DNA from: VAZQ01 sp050179645
GTDB lineage: Bacteria; Pseudomonadota; Alphaproteobacteria; Rhizobiales; Xanthobacteraceae
Direction: 5' to 3'
Length of the DNA: 64,000 nucleotides
Assembly (NCBI GenBank): GCA_050179645.1
Contig: JBFXEX010000010.1
Coordinates: 3,461 to 67,460, forward strand
Positions 54,931-63,283 of this stretch are shown here, piece by piece. The translations under genes were made by a program, and so were the position numbers. The notes beneath the pieces are model-generated. The model made no database searches, was not told the origin of the DNA, and worked only from the letters and a program-made list of their open reading frames with translations. The stretch's first letter is position 1; the number at the start of each line of letters is the position of its first letter.

Positions 54931-55821
54931 ATGACCTCCCTGAATTCGCCGACTGGTCCCGCGCGGGGCTCGCGCATGGTGACGTTTGCCACGCTTGCGG
55001 CCCTGGCTTTGGCCTTGCCGGTCGCATCCGGATGCTCCCAGGAATCGTCGTCGTCGACGCCCGCCGCTGCCGCCAACGACCAGGTGGTCGCGAGGGTCAA
55101 CGGTGTCGATATCCGGCAGAGCGACATTGCGCTGGCCGAGGAGGATCTCGGCGCCGAAATGCAGCAGGTTCCGCCCGACCAAAGGCGCGATCACCTTATT
55201 ACCTATCTCGCCGACATCATCATGGTCAGCCAGGCGGCCGAGCAGAAGAAGCTCGGCGAGACCGATGAGTTCAAGCGCCGCCTCGCCATGCTGCGCAACA
55301 AGGTGCTGATGGGGCTTGCGTTGCAGGACGAGGTCAAGGCTGCGCTCACCGACGAGGCCTTCCGCAAGGTCTACGACGAAGCGGTCAAGTCGATGACGCC
55401 GCAGGAGGAGGTGCGCGCCCGCCACATCCTGGTCGAGAACGAGGAAGAGGCCAAGGCAATTGCCGAGCAGATCAAGGGCGGCGCGGATTTCGCAACCCTC
55501 GCCAAGGAAAAGTCAAAGGACCCCGGCGCCGCCGAGGGCGGCGATCTCGGCTTTTTCACCAAGGATCAGATGGTTCCGGAATTTGCCGACGTCGCGTTCA
55601 AGATGTATCCCGGCCAGGTGTCCAACCCGGTTAAGACACAGTTCGGCTGGCACATCATCAAGCTCGAAGACAAGCGGACGAAGCCGGTCCCGGAGTTCGA
55701 GAAGGTCAAGGACCAGATTGAAACCTTCCTGACCCGCAAGACTCAGACCGAATACGTCGCCAAGCTGCGGCAGGACGCCAAGATCGAGCGGCTCGACAAA
55801 CCAGCCGACGAGAAGAAGTAG
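54931..55821 (+). CDS. Parvulin-type peptidylprolyl isomerase (PpiC/SurA-like), probable lipoprotein
   Basis: The 296-residue foldase has an N-terminal hydrophobic segment (VTFATLAALALALP) and a possible lipobox VASGC (C35). A SurA_N-like helical part is followed by a parvulin domain at about 162-246 (VRARHILVENEEEAKAIAEQ, GGDLGFFTKDQMVPEFADVA, TQFGWHIIKLED). It should isomerise prolyl bonds of exported proteins in the periplasm, which suits the divergent secA. ATG 54931 is preferred; the frame is open much further upstream (54577) but overlaps secA and lacks family similarity. An ATG at 54976 is an alternative. Confidence 0.92.
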   Translation: MTSLNSPTGPARGSRMVTFATLAALALALPVASGCSQESSSSTPAAAANDQVVARVNGVDIRQSDIALAEEDLGAEMQQVPPDQRRDHLITYLADIIMVSQAAEQKKLGETDEFKRRLAMLRNKVLMGLALQDEVKAALTDEAFRKVYDEAVKSMTPQEEVRARHILVENEEEAKAIAEQIKGGADFATLAKEKSKDPGAAEGGDLGFFTKDQMVPEFADVAFKMYPGQVSNPVKTQFGWHIIKLEDKRTKPVPEFEKVKDQIETFLTRKTQTEYVAKLRQDAKIERLDKPADEKK

Positions 55822-55863
55822 TCAGCAGACCTCCAGGTTTCGGTGACTGAATCGATTTTCGTG

Positions 55864-55949
55864 CAATGGCCGGGCTTGTTCCGGCCATTGGCGCCTCTAA
55901 TGTCCGCCCCGTTGACGATCAGCAATGCCCCGGACCAAGTCCCGGGCAT
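55864..55949 (+). repeat. Pair of REP-like palindromes upstream of argJ
   Basis: The first palindrome is CAATGGCCGG (55864-55873) / CCGGCCATTG (55881-55890), loop GCTTGTT, ten perfect pairs. The second is ATGCCCCGG (55925-55933) / CCCGGGCAT (55941-55949), loop ACCAAGT, with one mismatch. Both have the ATGxCCxGG...CCxGGxCAT form common in Rhizobiales repeats. They fill most of the gap between the foldase gene and argJ and end 18 bases before the argJ start, so they would sit in the argJ leader. Confidence 0.75.
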
Positions 55950-55967
55950 GACGACGGAGGGGCTTCC

Positions 55968-57209
55968 TTGTCGACCGCCATTTCGCCGCTCGCGCCGGAG
56001 CAGTTTCCTGACATGCCGCCGATCGACGGCCTGCGGCTTGCGACCGCCGCCGCCGGCATCCGCTATGCCGGCCGGACCGATGTGCTGATTGCGCTATTCG
56101 AACCCGGAACGACCGTCGCGGGGGTCTTCACCAAGTCCAAATGCCCGTCCGCGCCGGTCGACTGGTGCCGGGCACAGCTCAAGCGGGGAACGGCGGCCGC
56201 ACTCGTCGTCAACTCCGGCAACGCCAACGCGTTCACCGGCAGGTCCGGCCGCGACGCGACCAAGCTCACCGCCGCGATCGCCAGCAAGGCCCTCCGCTGC
56301 AAACCGGCAGACGTGTACCTCGCCTCGACCGGGGTCATCGGCGAGCCGCTCGACGCCACGAAGTTCGCCGGGGTGATGGATCAACTCGCCGCCACCGCCG
56401 CGCCGGGCCAATGGCACGAAGCGGCCAAAGCGATCATGACCACGGACACATTTCCGAAGGGCGCGGCCGCAATGGTCCGTCTCGATGGGAAACCCGTCAC
56501 CATCTGCGGGATCGCCAAGGGCGCCGGCATGATCGCGCCCGACATGGCAACGATGCTGTCTTTCGTTTTCACCGACGCGCCAATTGCCAGGAACGTGCTG
56601 CAGGCACTGCTGTCGCAAGGGGTGACGGACACCTTCAATGCGGTGACGATCGACGGCGACACGTCGACGTCGGACACCCTGCTGGCGTTCGCGACCGGCG
56701 CTGCGGCGGCGCGCGGCGTAGCGCCGATTGCCAAATCTACCGACTCCAGGCTCCCGGCCTTCCGCAAGGCGTTCGAGGCCGTGCTAGCCGATCTGGCCGA
56801 GCAGGTGGCGCGCGATGGCGAGGGCGCCCGCAAGCTGGTGGAGATCATCATCGAGGGCGCGGCATCGAAGGCCGCCGCACGGAAGATCGCGCTGTCGATC
56901 GCCAACTCGCCGCTGGTCAAGACTGCCATCGCCGGCGAAGACGCCAATTGGGGCCGCGTGGTAATGGCGGTCGGCAAGGCGGGCGAGCGGGCGGACCGAG
57001 ACCGGCTCTCGATCTGGTTCGGCGGCATCCGCGTCGCCCATAAGGGCGCGCGCGATCCGGACTACGACGAGGCTGAAGTTTCGGCCGTGATGAAAAAGCC
57101 GGAGATCACTCTCAAGGTGGCGCTCGGCCTGGGCAAGGGACGCGACCGGGTGCTGACCTGCGATCTTACCAAGGAATATGTGGCGATTAACGGCGACTAC
57201 CGCAGCTGA
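55968..57209 (+). CDS. argJ: Bifunctional ornithine acetyltransferase/N-acetylglutamate synthase
   Basis: The 413-residue proenzyme moves acetyl from N-acetylornithine to glutamate in the cyclic arginine pathway. The self-cleavage site is A194-T195 within KGAGMIAPDMATMLSF; Thr195 is the nucleophile of the beta chain. Other landmarks are VVNSGNANAFTGRSG, LASTGVIGEPL and GEDANWGRVVMAVGKAG. The start is TTG 55968 (MSTAISPLAPEQFPDMP), which matches family N-termini and has GAGGGGC just upstream. The open frame before it only translates the REP palindromes. It probably shares a transcript with mutT downstream. Confidence 0.96.
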   Translation: MSTAISPLAPEQFPDMPPIDGLRLATAAAGIRYAGRTDVLIALFEPGTTVAGVFTKSKCPSAPVDWCRAQLKRGTAAALVVNSGNANAFTGRSGRDATKLTAAIASKALRCKPADVYLASTGVIGEPLDATKFAGVMDQLAATAAPGQWHEAAKAIMTTDTFPKGAAAMVRLDGKPVTICGIAKGAGMIAPDMATMLSFVFTDAPIARNVLQALLSQGVTDTFNAVTIDGDTSTSDTLLAFATGAAAARGVAPIAKSTDSRLPAFRKAFEAVLADLAEQVARDGEGARKLVEIIIEGAASKAAARKIALSIANSPLVKTAIAGEDANWGRVVMAVGKAGERADRDRLSIWFGGIRVAHKGARDPDYDEAEVSAVMKKPEITLKVALGLGKGRDRVLTCDLTKEYVAINGDYRS

Positions 57210-57337
57210 TACTCCGACCGCCGCTCTTGCGTTACGTTGCGTAATCCGGCGTTAACCCAGCAGGGTGGAACAAATGTTCCATCTGGCGATATTGAAGCCC
57301 TCTTAACCGTGAATTTCTAGCCTCCGGTGGCGACGCC

Positions 57338-57742
57338 ATGACTGCAAAGCTCGTCCTGGTCGTCGCGTGCGCGCTCATCGACGCCGATGGCCGCGTGCTG
57401 ATCGCCGAGCGTCCACCAGGGCGGTCGTTGGCCGGCTTGTGGGAGTTCCCCGGCGGCAAGGTCGAGACGGGGGAACGCCCCGAGCAGACCTTGATCCGGG
57501 AGTTGAAGGAGGAGTTGGCAATCACCGTCAATGAGGCCTGTCTCGCGCCGCTGACCTTTGCGAGCCACGCTTACCCGGACTTCCACCTTTTGATGCCACT
57601 CTATGTCTGCCGGCGCTGGGACGGAACGGTAACCTCACAGGAAGGACAGAAGCTTCGCTGGGTAATGCCGAACCGGTTGCGGGAGTTTCCGATGCCGCCC
57701 GCAGACGAGCCGCTGATCTCGCACCTGACGACGCTGTTGTAA
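57338..57742 (+). CDS. mutT: 8-oxo-dGTP diphosphatase (Nudix family, MutT)
   Basis: The 134-residue Nudix hydrolase should remove oxidised dGTP from the nucleotide pool. The Nudix box G40-x5-E46-x7-R54-E55-L-x-E58-E59 is complete at the metal-binding Glu residues; the Gly near its end is Ala61. LAGLWEFPGGKVETGE and the C-terminal RWVMPNRLREFPMPPADEPL are typical of MutT. The length is normal. It lies 128 bases after argJ, a common pairing in Rhizobiales (argJ-mutT). Confidence 0.93.
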   Translation: MTAKLVLVVACALIDADGRVLIAERPPGRSLAGLWEFPGGKVETGERPEQTLIRELKEELAITVNEACLAPLTFASHAYPDFHLLMPLYVCRRWDGTVTSQEGQKLRWVMPNRLREFPMPPADEPLISHLTTLL

Positions 57743-57770
57743 GTCGGAGCAAAGGCGACAGGAAGCCGAC

Positions 57771-57971
57771 ATGCGCAAGAAGCCGCCGAAATCCAACCTC
57801 CGCGCCACCGTCGCGCTCTTGCGTCGGCGTCTAGCCGACGACGAGCAGGGCGCCACCGCGATCGAATACGCACTGGTCGCCGCCGGTATCGGCGTTGCGA
57901 TCGCCGCCACCGTCACTACCCTCGGTTCGGCCACCGCCAATCTTTTTGCCAGCGTCGCAGCTCTGTTCTGA
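57771..57971 (+). CDS. Flp/Fap-type pilin (type IVb), orphan
   Basis: The 66-residue prepilin has a basic leader (RKKPPKSNLRATVALLRRRL) and the Flp cleavage region DDEQG-ATAIEYALVAAGI, where the TadV-type peptidase would cut after G27. A hydrophobic helix follows to the end. The family usually sits in a tad locus with CpaA/TadV and assembly ATPases; none of these are here. It lies 28 bases after mutT. It may use a tad system elsewhere on the chromosome. Confidence 0.88.
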   Translation: MRKKPPKSNLRATVALLRRRLADDEQGATAIEYALVAAGIGVAIAATVTTLGSATANLFASVAALF

Positions 57972-57987
57972 AATCTCCGTGGCCGCT

Positions 57988-58905
57988 TCAACGGCCCGCC
58001 TTTTCGCCTGCCGGAATTTCCTGGACGCCCAGCGCATTCGCGAGGCGCGTGCGCGCCGTTCCCGGCCGTAGCGGCTGCTGCTGGCTGGCGTGCGGCGCCC
58101 AGCCGGACAGCCAGACGATCTCGAACGTGGCGCGGATGCGGCCGTCCGGGTCCGCGAACCGTTGGAGATATATCTCCGCCATCCGCGCGAGCGTCGCGCG
58201 CTTGAGCATCTTGCGGCGGCGCGCGACCAGCGGATTGGTCGCGCCCATGCGGCGCAGATCGTCCATCAGCGCGCCGACAGACGCGTAGCGCACGGTGAGC
58301 CGGTCGACATCGGTCACCGGCAGCGCAAAGCCCGCCCGCTGCAAGAGGCCGCCGAGGTCGCGCAGGTCAGCGAACGGTGCGACGCGCGGTGAAACACCGC
58401 CCTCGACTTCAAATTCGGCGGCCGCGAACGCCTGGCGCAACTCGCAGAGCGTATCGCCGCCGAGCAAAGCCGCCAGCAGCAGGCCATCGGCCTTGAGCGC
58501 GCGGCGGATCTGGATCAGCGTTCCGGGCAGGTCGTTGACGAACTGCAGCGCGAGCCCCGACACTACCAGGTCGACCGAGCCGTCGGCGAACGGCAGCATT
58601 TCCTCGTCGGCCGCCACTTGGAATGCCGCGGCATCGGTTGCGCTCATGCCACCTCGGAGACGGGCCGCGGGGTTTGCCGCAATGATGGTGCCGACCTTGC
58701 CGCTGTCGGCAAGAACCCGGCGCACCTCGCCGGTCGGCGTGCCGAGGTCGACCGCGCGTTCGAAGCGTCGCAATATGGTCGCCAGACGCTCCCCGAAGTC
58801 CGCCGCCACCCGCTCGATCAAGAAAGTCGCCGGTTCGAGCGCCAGCGCCCGCGCGCGGCGTTCGCGCAGCAACCGGCGGTCGAAGACGATGTGACCTTGC
58901 GTCAT
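57988..58905 (-). CDS. SAM-dependent methyltransferase, BioC/NDUFAF5-like
   Basis: The 305-residue class I methyltransferase resembles mitochondrial NDUFAF5, which hydroxylates an arginine of a complex I subunit. The N-terminus IVFDRRLLRERRARALALEP is characteristic of that group (FDR..L..RRxRA). The SAM site is less typical: RAVDLGTPTGEVRRVLAD in place of the D-x-G-x-G motif, then ADEEMLPFADGSVDLVVSGL. The altered Gly-rich loop (LGTPTGE) is worth noting. It is convergent with the Flp pilin gene and divergent from the PilZ gene. A role in complex I assembly is inference from the family. Confidence 0.85.
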   Translation of the reverse strand: MTQGHIVFDRRLLRERRARALALEPATFLIERVAADFGERLATILRRFERAVDLGTPTGEVRRVLADSGKVGTIIAANPAARLRGGMSATDAAAFQVAADEEMLPFADGSVDLVVSGLALQFVNDLPGTLIQIRRALKADGLLLAALLGGDTLCELRQAFAAAEFEVEGGVSPRVAPFADLRDLGGLLQRAGFALPVTDVDRLTVRYASVGALMDDLRRMGATNPLVARRRKMLKRATLARMAEIYLQRFADPDGRIRATFEIVWLSGWAPHASQQQPLRPGTARTRLANALGVQEIPAGEKAGR

Positions 58906-59061
58906 CCTGTCCTGCCTGAATGTCGCTTATGCCGCCGCACCGTCGTCGGGTCAAAGTCGCGCAAAGGTGACCTTAACCACCCTGGGGGGTGCGATTGAAC
59001 GATCCATAACGGACCGCGTACTACATTACAGACGGGCGAAGGTCGCCCGCGGAACCGTGCC

Positions 59062-59328
59062 ATGGAAGAACGCAGAGCGGTTCAGCGCACCAAAGTCTTG
59101 CGCAACGCCAAGATCATCCTGGATCACCGTGCATCGGTGGTCTCCTGCACGGTGAAGAACCTGAGCGGCCAGGGCGCATGTCTGTCGGTCGCCAGCACAT
59201 ATTTGCTACCGGAGACCTTCGAACTCACGTTTGAACATGGCAGATCGCGGCGGCAGTGCCGCGTGATCTGGCGAACCAGCGACCAGATGGGAGTCGCGTT
59301 CGATCCGCCCCCGGGGCCGGCGCTCTGA
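59062..59328 (+). CDS. PilZ-domain protein (possible c-di-GMP receptor)
   Basis: The 88-residue single-domain protein has the PilZ pattern: an Arg-rich start EERRAVQRTKVLRNAKIIL (R-x3-R type), then TVKNLSGQGACLSVASTYLL in place of the D-x-S-x-x-G motif, and RQCRVIWRTSDQMGVAF. The Asp of the second motif is Asn here (N-L-S-G-Q-G), a change that occurs in many alphaproteobacterial PilZ proteins and may weaken c-di-GMP binding. It precedes comF by 42 bases. Confidence 0.85.
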   Translation: MEERRAVQRTKVLRNAKIILDHRASVVSCTVKNLSGQGACLSVASTYLLPETFELTFEHGRSRRQCRVIWRTSDQMGVAFDPPPGPAL

Positions 59329-59370
59329 CGGCCTTCTTGCCCGCAAGTCCCTGCGCCGCTAGCTTTCGGT

Positions 59371-60168
59371 ATGGTACCGACATTCGTCTCCCGGGCGGTT
59401 GGTCGACCGGCGCCCGCGCGCGTCGCGGCTGCCGTGCGTGCCGCACTCGGACTTGCCGTCGACGTGGCGCTGCCCCGGCTTTGTCCGGCTTGCCGGGAGC
59501 CCGTCGCCGATGCCGGTCTGTGCGCCGCCTGCTGGTCGAAATTGTCGTTCATTGCACGGCCGTACTGCGAGCGGCTTGGCATCCCGTTCCCGTTCGACAG
59601 CGGGCCGGGGCTCCTTTCGATGGAAGCGATGGCCGATCCTCCGGCCTATGGACGCGCCCGCGCCGCCGTGCGTTATGACGAGGTCGCGCGCACCCTGGTG
59701 CAGGCTTTCAAGTACGGCGACCGCCTCGACCTGGCGCCGGTCATGGGAAGCTGGATGGCCCGAGCCGGACAGGAACTGTTCGACGGCGCCCATGCGCTGG
59801 TGCCGGTTCCGCTGCACTGGCGCCGGCAATGGGCGCGCCGCTTCAACCAGTCGGCCCTGCTGGCCGAGGTTGTCGGCAAGGAAAACCGCCTCCCGGTTGC
59901 CTACACGGCCCTCAGGCGCATGAAGGCAACGCCGCAGCAGGTCGGGCTGTCGCAGTCCCAGCGCGCCGCAAACGTCCAGGGCGCATTCCGCGTTCCTGAC
60001 GAGGGCAAGCCAGAGGTGACCGGACGGCGGCTTATTCTGGTGGACGATGTCCTGACCTCAGGCGCCACCGCCGACACCTGTGCCCGGGCGCTGCTGCGGG
60101 CCGGTGCGGCGAACGTCGACGTGCTGGTATTCGCCCGGGTTGTGGCGGCAACCCGCGCCCCCATATAG
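59371..60168 (+). CDS. ComF-family amidophosphoribosyltransferase-like protein
   Basis: The 265-residue protein has an N-terminal zinc ribbon (C38, C41, C51, C54 in LCPACREP and LCAACWSK) and a C-terminal phosphoribosyltransferase domain with the PRPP loop LILVDDVLTSGAT (221-233). ComF proteins support transformation in Gram-positive bacteria; in alphaproteobacteria the role is unclear, but the gene is present even in non-competent species. The order comF-grxC-nitrilase-DUF1178 is widely conserved in the class. Confidence 0.93.
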   Translation: MVPTFVSRAVGRPAPARVAAAVRAALGLAVDVALPRLCPACREPVADAGLCAACWSKLSFIARPYCERLGIPFPFDSGPGLLSMEAMADPPAYGRARAAVRYDEVARTLVQAFKYGDRLDLAPVMGSWMARAGQELFDGAHALVPVPLHWRRQWARRFNQSALLAEVVGKENRLPVAYTALRRMKATPQQVGLSQSQRAANVQGAFRVPDEGKPEVTGRRLILVDDVLTSGATADTCARALLRAGAANVDVLVFARVVAATRAPI

Positions 60169-60209
60169 ACTACCCGAGCCGGTGAAAGCGCGAGTCCAGT
60201 TCCAAGCCG

Positions 60210-60500
60210 ATGGTCCAGGTCGAAATCTACACGACGCCCTACTGCCCGTATTGCATCGCCGCCAAGCGGCTTCTGTCCGAGAAAGACGTGACATTCACCG
60301 AGATCGACGTCTCCCGCGACCCCAGCCAGCGCTCCGTGATGGTGGACCGCGCGCAGGGACGCATCACTGTGCCGCAGATCTTCATCGGATCGACCCACGT
60401 CGGCGGCTTTGACGATCTCTATGCACTCGACCAGGCCGGCGGCCTCGACCCGTTGCTCGCGGGGAACGGCATTGCCGATCGGACCGCGAACCAAGGATGA
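60210..60500 (+). CDS. grxC: Glutaredoxin 3
   Basis: The 96-residue dithiol glutaredoxin has the redox site C12-P-Y-C15 (YTTPYCPYCIAAKRLL), the cis-Pro of TVPQIFI and the GSH-binding GGFDDLYAL. It reduces disulfides with glutathione in the cytosol. It lies 41 bases after comF and four bases before the nitrilase-family gene, as part of a rightward operon. Confidence 0.96.
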   Translation: MVQVEIYTTPYCPYCIAAKRLLSEKDVTFTEIDVSRDPSQRSVMVDRAQGRITVPQIFIGSTHVGGFDDLYALDQAGGLDPLLAGNGIADRTANQG

Positions 60501-60504
60501 TCGC

Positions 60505-61389
60505 ATGACCACCGGCAAGGCATCCGGCTTCACGGCCGCGCTCGTCCAAATGCGCTCGGGGCTCGATCCCGCCGACAATCTCACCAGCGCGATCAAGCTG
60601 ATCGAGCAGGCGGCGAAGAACGGCGCCGACTATGTCCTGACGCCGGAGATGACCAACATCCTGGCGCTCAAGCGCGAGCAGTTGTTCGGCGTGATCGCCG
60701 ACGAGGACGACGACAAGAGTCTCGCGGCATTTCGCCAGCTTGCACGCAAGCTTGGGATATTTCTTCATGTCGGCTCGCTCGCCATCAAGGTGTCACCCGA
60801 CAAGGCGGCGAACCGCTCGTTCCTGATCGGTCGCGACGGCGAGATTCTCGCCCGCTACGACAAGATTCATATGTTCGACGTCGATCTCGCGAACGGCGAG
60901 AGCTATCGCGAATCCTACAACTATCGCCCCGGCGAAATCGCCGTGGTCGCCACCCTGCCGTGGGGCCGGCTTGGCCTCAGCGTCTGCTACGACCTGCGGT
61001 TTCCGACGCTCTATCGCGCGCTGGCCGAAGCCGACAGTTCGTTCCTTGCCATCCCGTCGGCGTTCACCCAGCAGACCGGCGAAGCGCACTGGCATATCCT
61101 GCTGCGCGCGAGAGCGATCGAGAACGGCTCGTTCGTGTTCGCCGCCGCGCAGGGCGGCCAGCATGAGAACGGCCGTGCGACCTTCGGCCATTCACTCATC
61201 GTCGATCCCTGGGGCCGCGTCCTCGCCGAGGGCGGCACCGAACCAGGGCTTGTGACGGCCCTGATCGACCCAGCCGAAGTGGCAGCGGCGCGGGCCAAGG
61301 TTCCCTCGCTGCAGCATGGGCGGCGCTTTGAGATCCTCGAGCCGATCGCCGAGCCCACCCATCTGCACGCCGTCGGGGCGCCGACATGA
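60505..61389 (+). CDS. Nitrilase-family amidohydrolase (Nit1-like, probable deaminated-glutathione amidase)
   Basis: The 294-residue enzyme has the nitrilase triad E48 (VLTPEMTN), K120 (RYDKIHMFDVDL) and C161 (SVCYDLRFPTLYRAL). The sequence around the triad is that of the Nit1/NitFhit group, whose proven reaction in other organisms is hydrolysis of deaminated glutathione. Its place right behind glutaredoxin fits a glutathione-repair role. ATG 60505 follows AAGGA and overlaps nothing; its stop overlaps the DUF1178 start (ATGA). Confidence 0.93.
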   Translation: MTTGKASGFTAALVQMRSGLDPADNLTSAIKLIEQAAKNGADYVLTPEMTNILALKREQLFGVIADEDDDKSLAAFRQLARKLGIFLHVGSLAIKVSPDKAANRSFLIGRDGEILARYDKIHMFDVDLANGESYRESYNYRPGEIAVVATLPWGRLGLSVCYDLRFPTLYRALAEADSSFLAIPSAFTQQTGEAHWHILLRARAIENGSFVFAAAQGGQHENGRATFGHSLIVDPWGRVLAEGGTEPGLVTALIDPAEVAAARAKVPSLQHGRRFEILEPIAEPTHLHAVGAPT

Positions 61390-61877
61390 TCCGTTACGCC
61401 CTCATCTGCGACCACGAGCACAGCTTCGAGAGTTGGTTCCAGAATTCCGCCGCCTATGACAAGCAGGTCAAGCGCGGCCTGGTGACCTGCCCGATATGCA
61501 ATTCGGCGAAGGTCTCCAAGGCGCTGATGGCGCCGCGCCTGTCGGGCGTGAAGAAGCGGGGTCAAGCGATCGCGGCCCCGGAGGCGGCGCCGGCCGCGGA
61601 CATGCCGGCCGCAGTCCCAGCACCTGCAGCGCCGGTTGCGATGATCTCGCCTCAGGAGCAGGAGTTCCGCGCCAAGCTCAAGGAACTACGCGAGCACATC
61701 GTCAAGAACGCCGATAATGTCGGGCAGAAGTTTCCCGAGGAAGCGCGCAAGATGCACTATGGCGAGGCCGAACCTCGCTCGATCTACGGCGAGGCATCCC
61801 CCGAGCAGGCCAAGGAGCTGCACGAGGAAGGCATCGAATTTCACGCGCTGCCAGTGCTGCCGGACGAGCGGAATTAG
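61386..61877 (+). CDS. DUF1178 protein (zinc-ribbon-like)
   Basis: The 163-residue protein starts MIRYALICDHEHSFESWFQN, with C9 and H11/H13 and then CPICNS, a likely rudimentary metal site. The middle is an Ala/Pro-rich linker. The C-terminal half (FRAKLKELREHIVKNADNVG, EARKMHYGEAEPRSIYGEAS) is the strongly conserved DUF1178 signature. The function is unknown. It is the last gene of the comF-grxC-nitrilase operon and abuts the stop of the opposite RidA gene with no gap. Confidence 0.92.
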   Translation: MIRYALICDHEHSFESWFQNSAAYDKQVKRGLVTCPICNSAKVSKALMAPRLSGVKKRGQAIAAPEAAPAADMPAAVPAPAAPVAMISPQEQEFRAKLKELREHIVKNADNVGQKFPEEARKMHYGEAEPRSIYGEASPEQAKELHEEGIEFHALPVLPDERN

Positions 61878-62306
61878 CTATCGCTTGACGGCGAACGCCT
61901 CGACCTCGACTCGCGCATCCAGCGCTAGTCCGCTCGCCCCGAACGCGCTGCGGGCCGGGAACGGCTCGAAGAAATACTCCCGATAGATGTCGTTGAAGCG
62001 CGGCCAGTCGGCGATGTCGGCGAGCATCACCTGCACCCGCACGACATCGCGCAGCGACATGCGGTGCACCTTCAGTACCGCGCGTAAATTCTCGAAGGTC
62101 TGCCGCGTCTCGGCTTCCAGTCCGCCCGCCGCAAGTTCCAGCGTATGCGGCTTGATGCCGAGCATGCCGGACAAGATGACCAGCCGGCCGATGCGCACGC
62201 CGTCGGAGAACGGCAGGCCCGGCGGATTGACCGCATCGGACCGCAGGATTTCGACATCGTCACTGCCGGCCGCCGCGGCCAGGAGAGCTGCTTGATCGTC
62301 ACGCAT
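61878..62306 (-). CDS. RidA/YjgF-family protein
   Basis: The 142-residue protein has the RidA fold: DAVNPPGLPFSDGVRIGRLV, SGMLGIKP, ETRQTFENLRAVLKVHRMSL and a C-terminal FPARSAFGASGLALDARVEV. The catalytic Arg of true RidA (deaminating enamine/imine intermediates) corresponds to the R of PARSAFG. The GVRIGRLVILSG stretch is closer to the Rid subfamilies other than RidA, so the reaction may differ. Its stop codon begins at the base right after the DUF1178 stop on the other strand. Confidence 0.9.
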   Translation of the reverse strand: MRDDQAALLAAAAGSDDVEILRSDAVNPPGLPFSDGVRIGRLVILSGMLGIKPHTLELAAGGLEAETRQTFENLRAVLKVHRMSLRDVVRVQVMLADIADWPRFNDIYREYFFEPFPARSAFGASGLALDARVEVEAFAVKR

Positions 62307-62325
62307 GCCTGTTCCTTACCATTGC

Positions 62326-63219
62326 TCAGTGCGCCCACAGCAGAAGCGCCACGCCCAGCACGATCAGCAGGACTCCCAGCAGTTCGCGCGCCGTCGTCGC
62401 CTGCTTGAACACGAAGCGCGAGATCGCTTGCGCGAACAGTACCTCAACGAGGGCAAGCGTGCGCACACTGGCGACCGAAGCCAACGCGAAGGCCAGAAAC
62501 CAGAACTGCGAGGCGAGCGCGCCCATGAAGCCGGCGAACAATGAGGGCCGCCACTCACGAATAATCGCGAACAGCACGGGACGATCGCGCTGCCAGAGAT
62601 AGAGCGAGAGCAGCACCGATTGCAGGAAGAGCCCCGTCACCAGCGTGAAAGTCGCCGCCATGATGTAGCTCGGCAGCGCGAGGCTCAGGATCGCGCCGCG
62701 ATAGCCGACCGCCGACAGCGCGAACATTGCGCCGGCGGCGAGGCCGAGCAGCGTCGCCCTGACATCCATCGCGGTGCCCGGCTTGAGCGCCATGATGACG
62801 ACGCCGGTGGTGGCGATCAGGATGGCAGCGCCGGCCGACGGCGTCACGGCGTCGCCGAGAAAGATCAGGCCGAACAGCGCCGCCTGCACGGCTTCGGTCT
62901 TGATGTAGGCGTAGACCACCACGAAAGAGCGGTCGTTCATGGCAGCGAGCATCAGCGCGGTCGCGGCGATCTGCGCTCCCGCGCCGAGCAGGATCCACGG
63001 CCAGAAAACGACAGGCGGGTGCGGCACCGCGTCGCCGGTGACAACTGCAACCACGATGAGAAAAACCAGCGCGAACGGAAAACCGAACAGGAAGCGAACG
63101 TGGGTTGCACCGACCGTCCCCAGCGTGGCGGTCAGCCCGCGCTGGGTCGCGTTGCGCACAGTCTGCGCCGCCGACGCCACCAGCGTGAAGACGGCCCAGA
63201 GCCAGCCTGCTTCGATCAT
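62326..63219 (-). CDS. EamA/DMT-superfamily transporter
   Basis: The 298-residue inner-membrane protein has about ten helices in two EamA repeats (AGWLWAVFTLVASAAQTVRN onward, and ATLLGLAAGAMFALSAVGYR onward). The second repeat ends with ELLGVLLIVLGVALLLWAH. Such carriers export or import small metabolites; the substrate is unknown. ATG 63219 is preferred to upstream in-frame starts because the first helix begins right after it. The gene lies 19 bases before the RidA gene on the same strand, so the two are probably co-transcribed. Confidence 0.9.
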   Translation of the reverse strand: MIEAGWLWAVFTLVASAAQTVRNATQRGLTATLGTVGATHVRFLFGFPFALVFLIVVAVVTGDAVPHPPVVFWPWILLGAGAQIAATALMLAAMNDRSFVVVYAYIKTEAVQAALFGLIFLGDAVTPSAGAAILIATTGVVIMALKPGTAMDVRATLLGLAAGAMFALSAVGYRGAILSLALPSYIMAATFTLVTGLFLQSVLLSLYLWQRDRPVLFAIIREWRPSLFAGFMGALASQFWFLAFALASVASVRTLALVEVLFAQAISRFVFKQATTARELLGVLLIVLGVALLLWAH

Positions 63220-63283
63220 GGCGCGGCCGGACTGAACCAGGATACTGGAATGCATCCCAAACGGATGGATGCCCGTCCCATCT

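Noticed and set aside
57233..57310. TTAACC motifs upstream of mutT as CtrA sites
   Set aside because: Second half-sites at the required spacing have two or more mismatches; weaker than those at 50023-50084.
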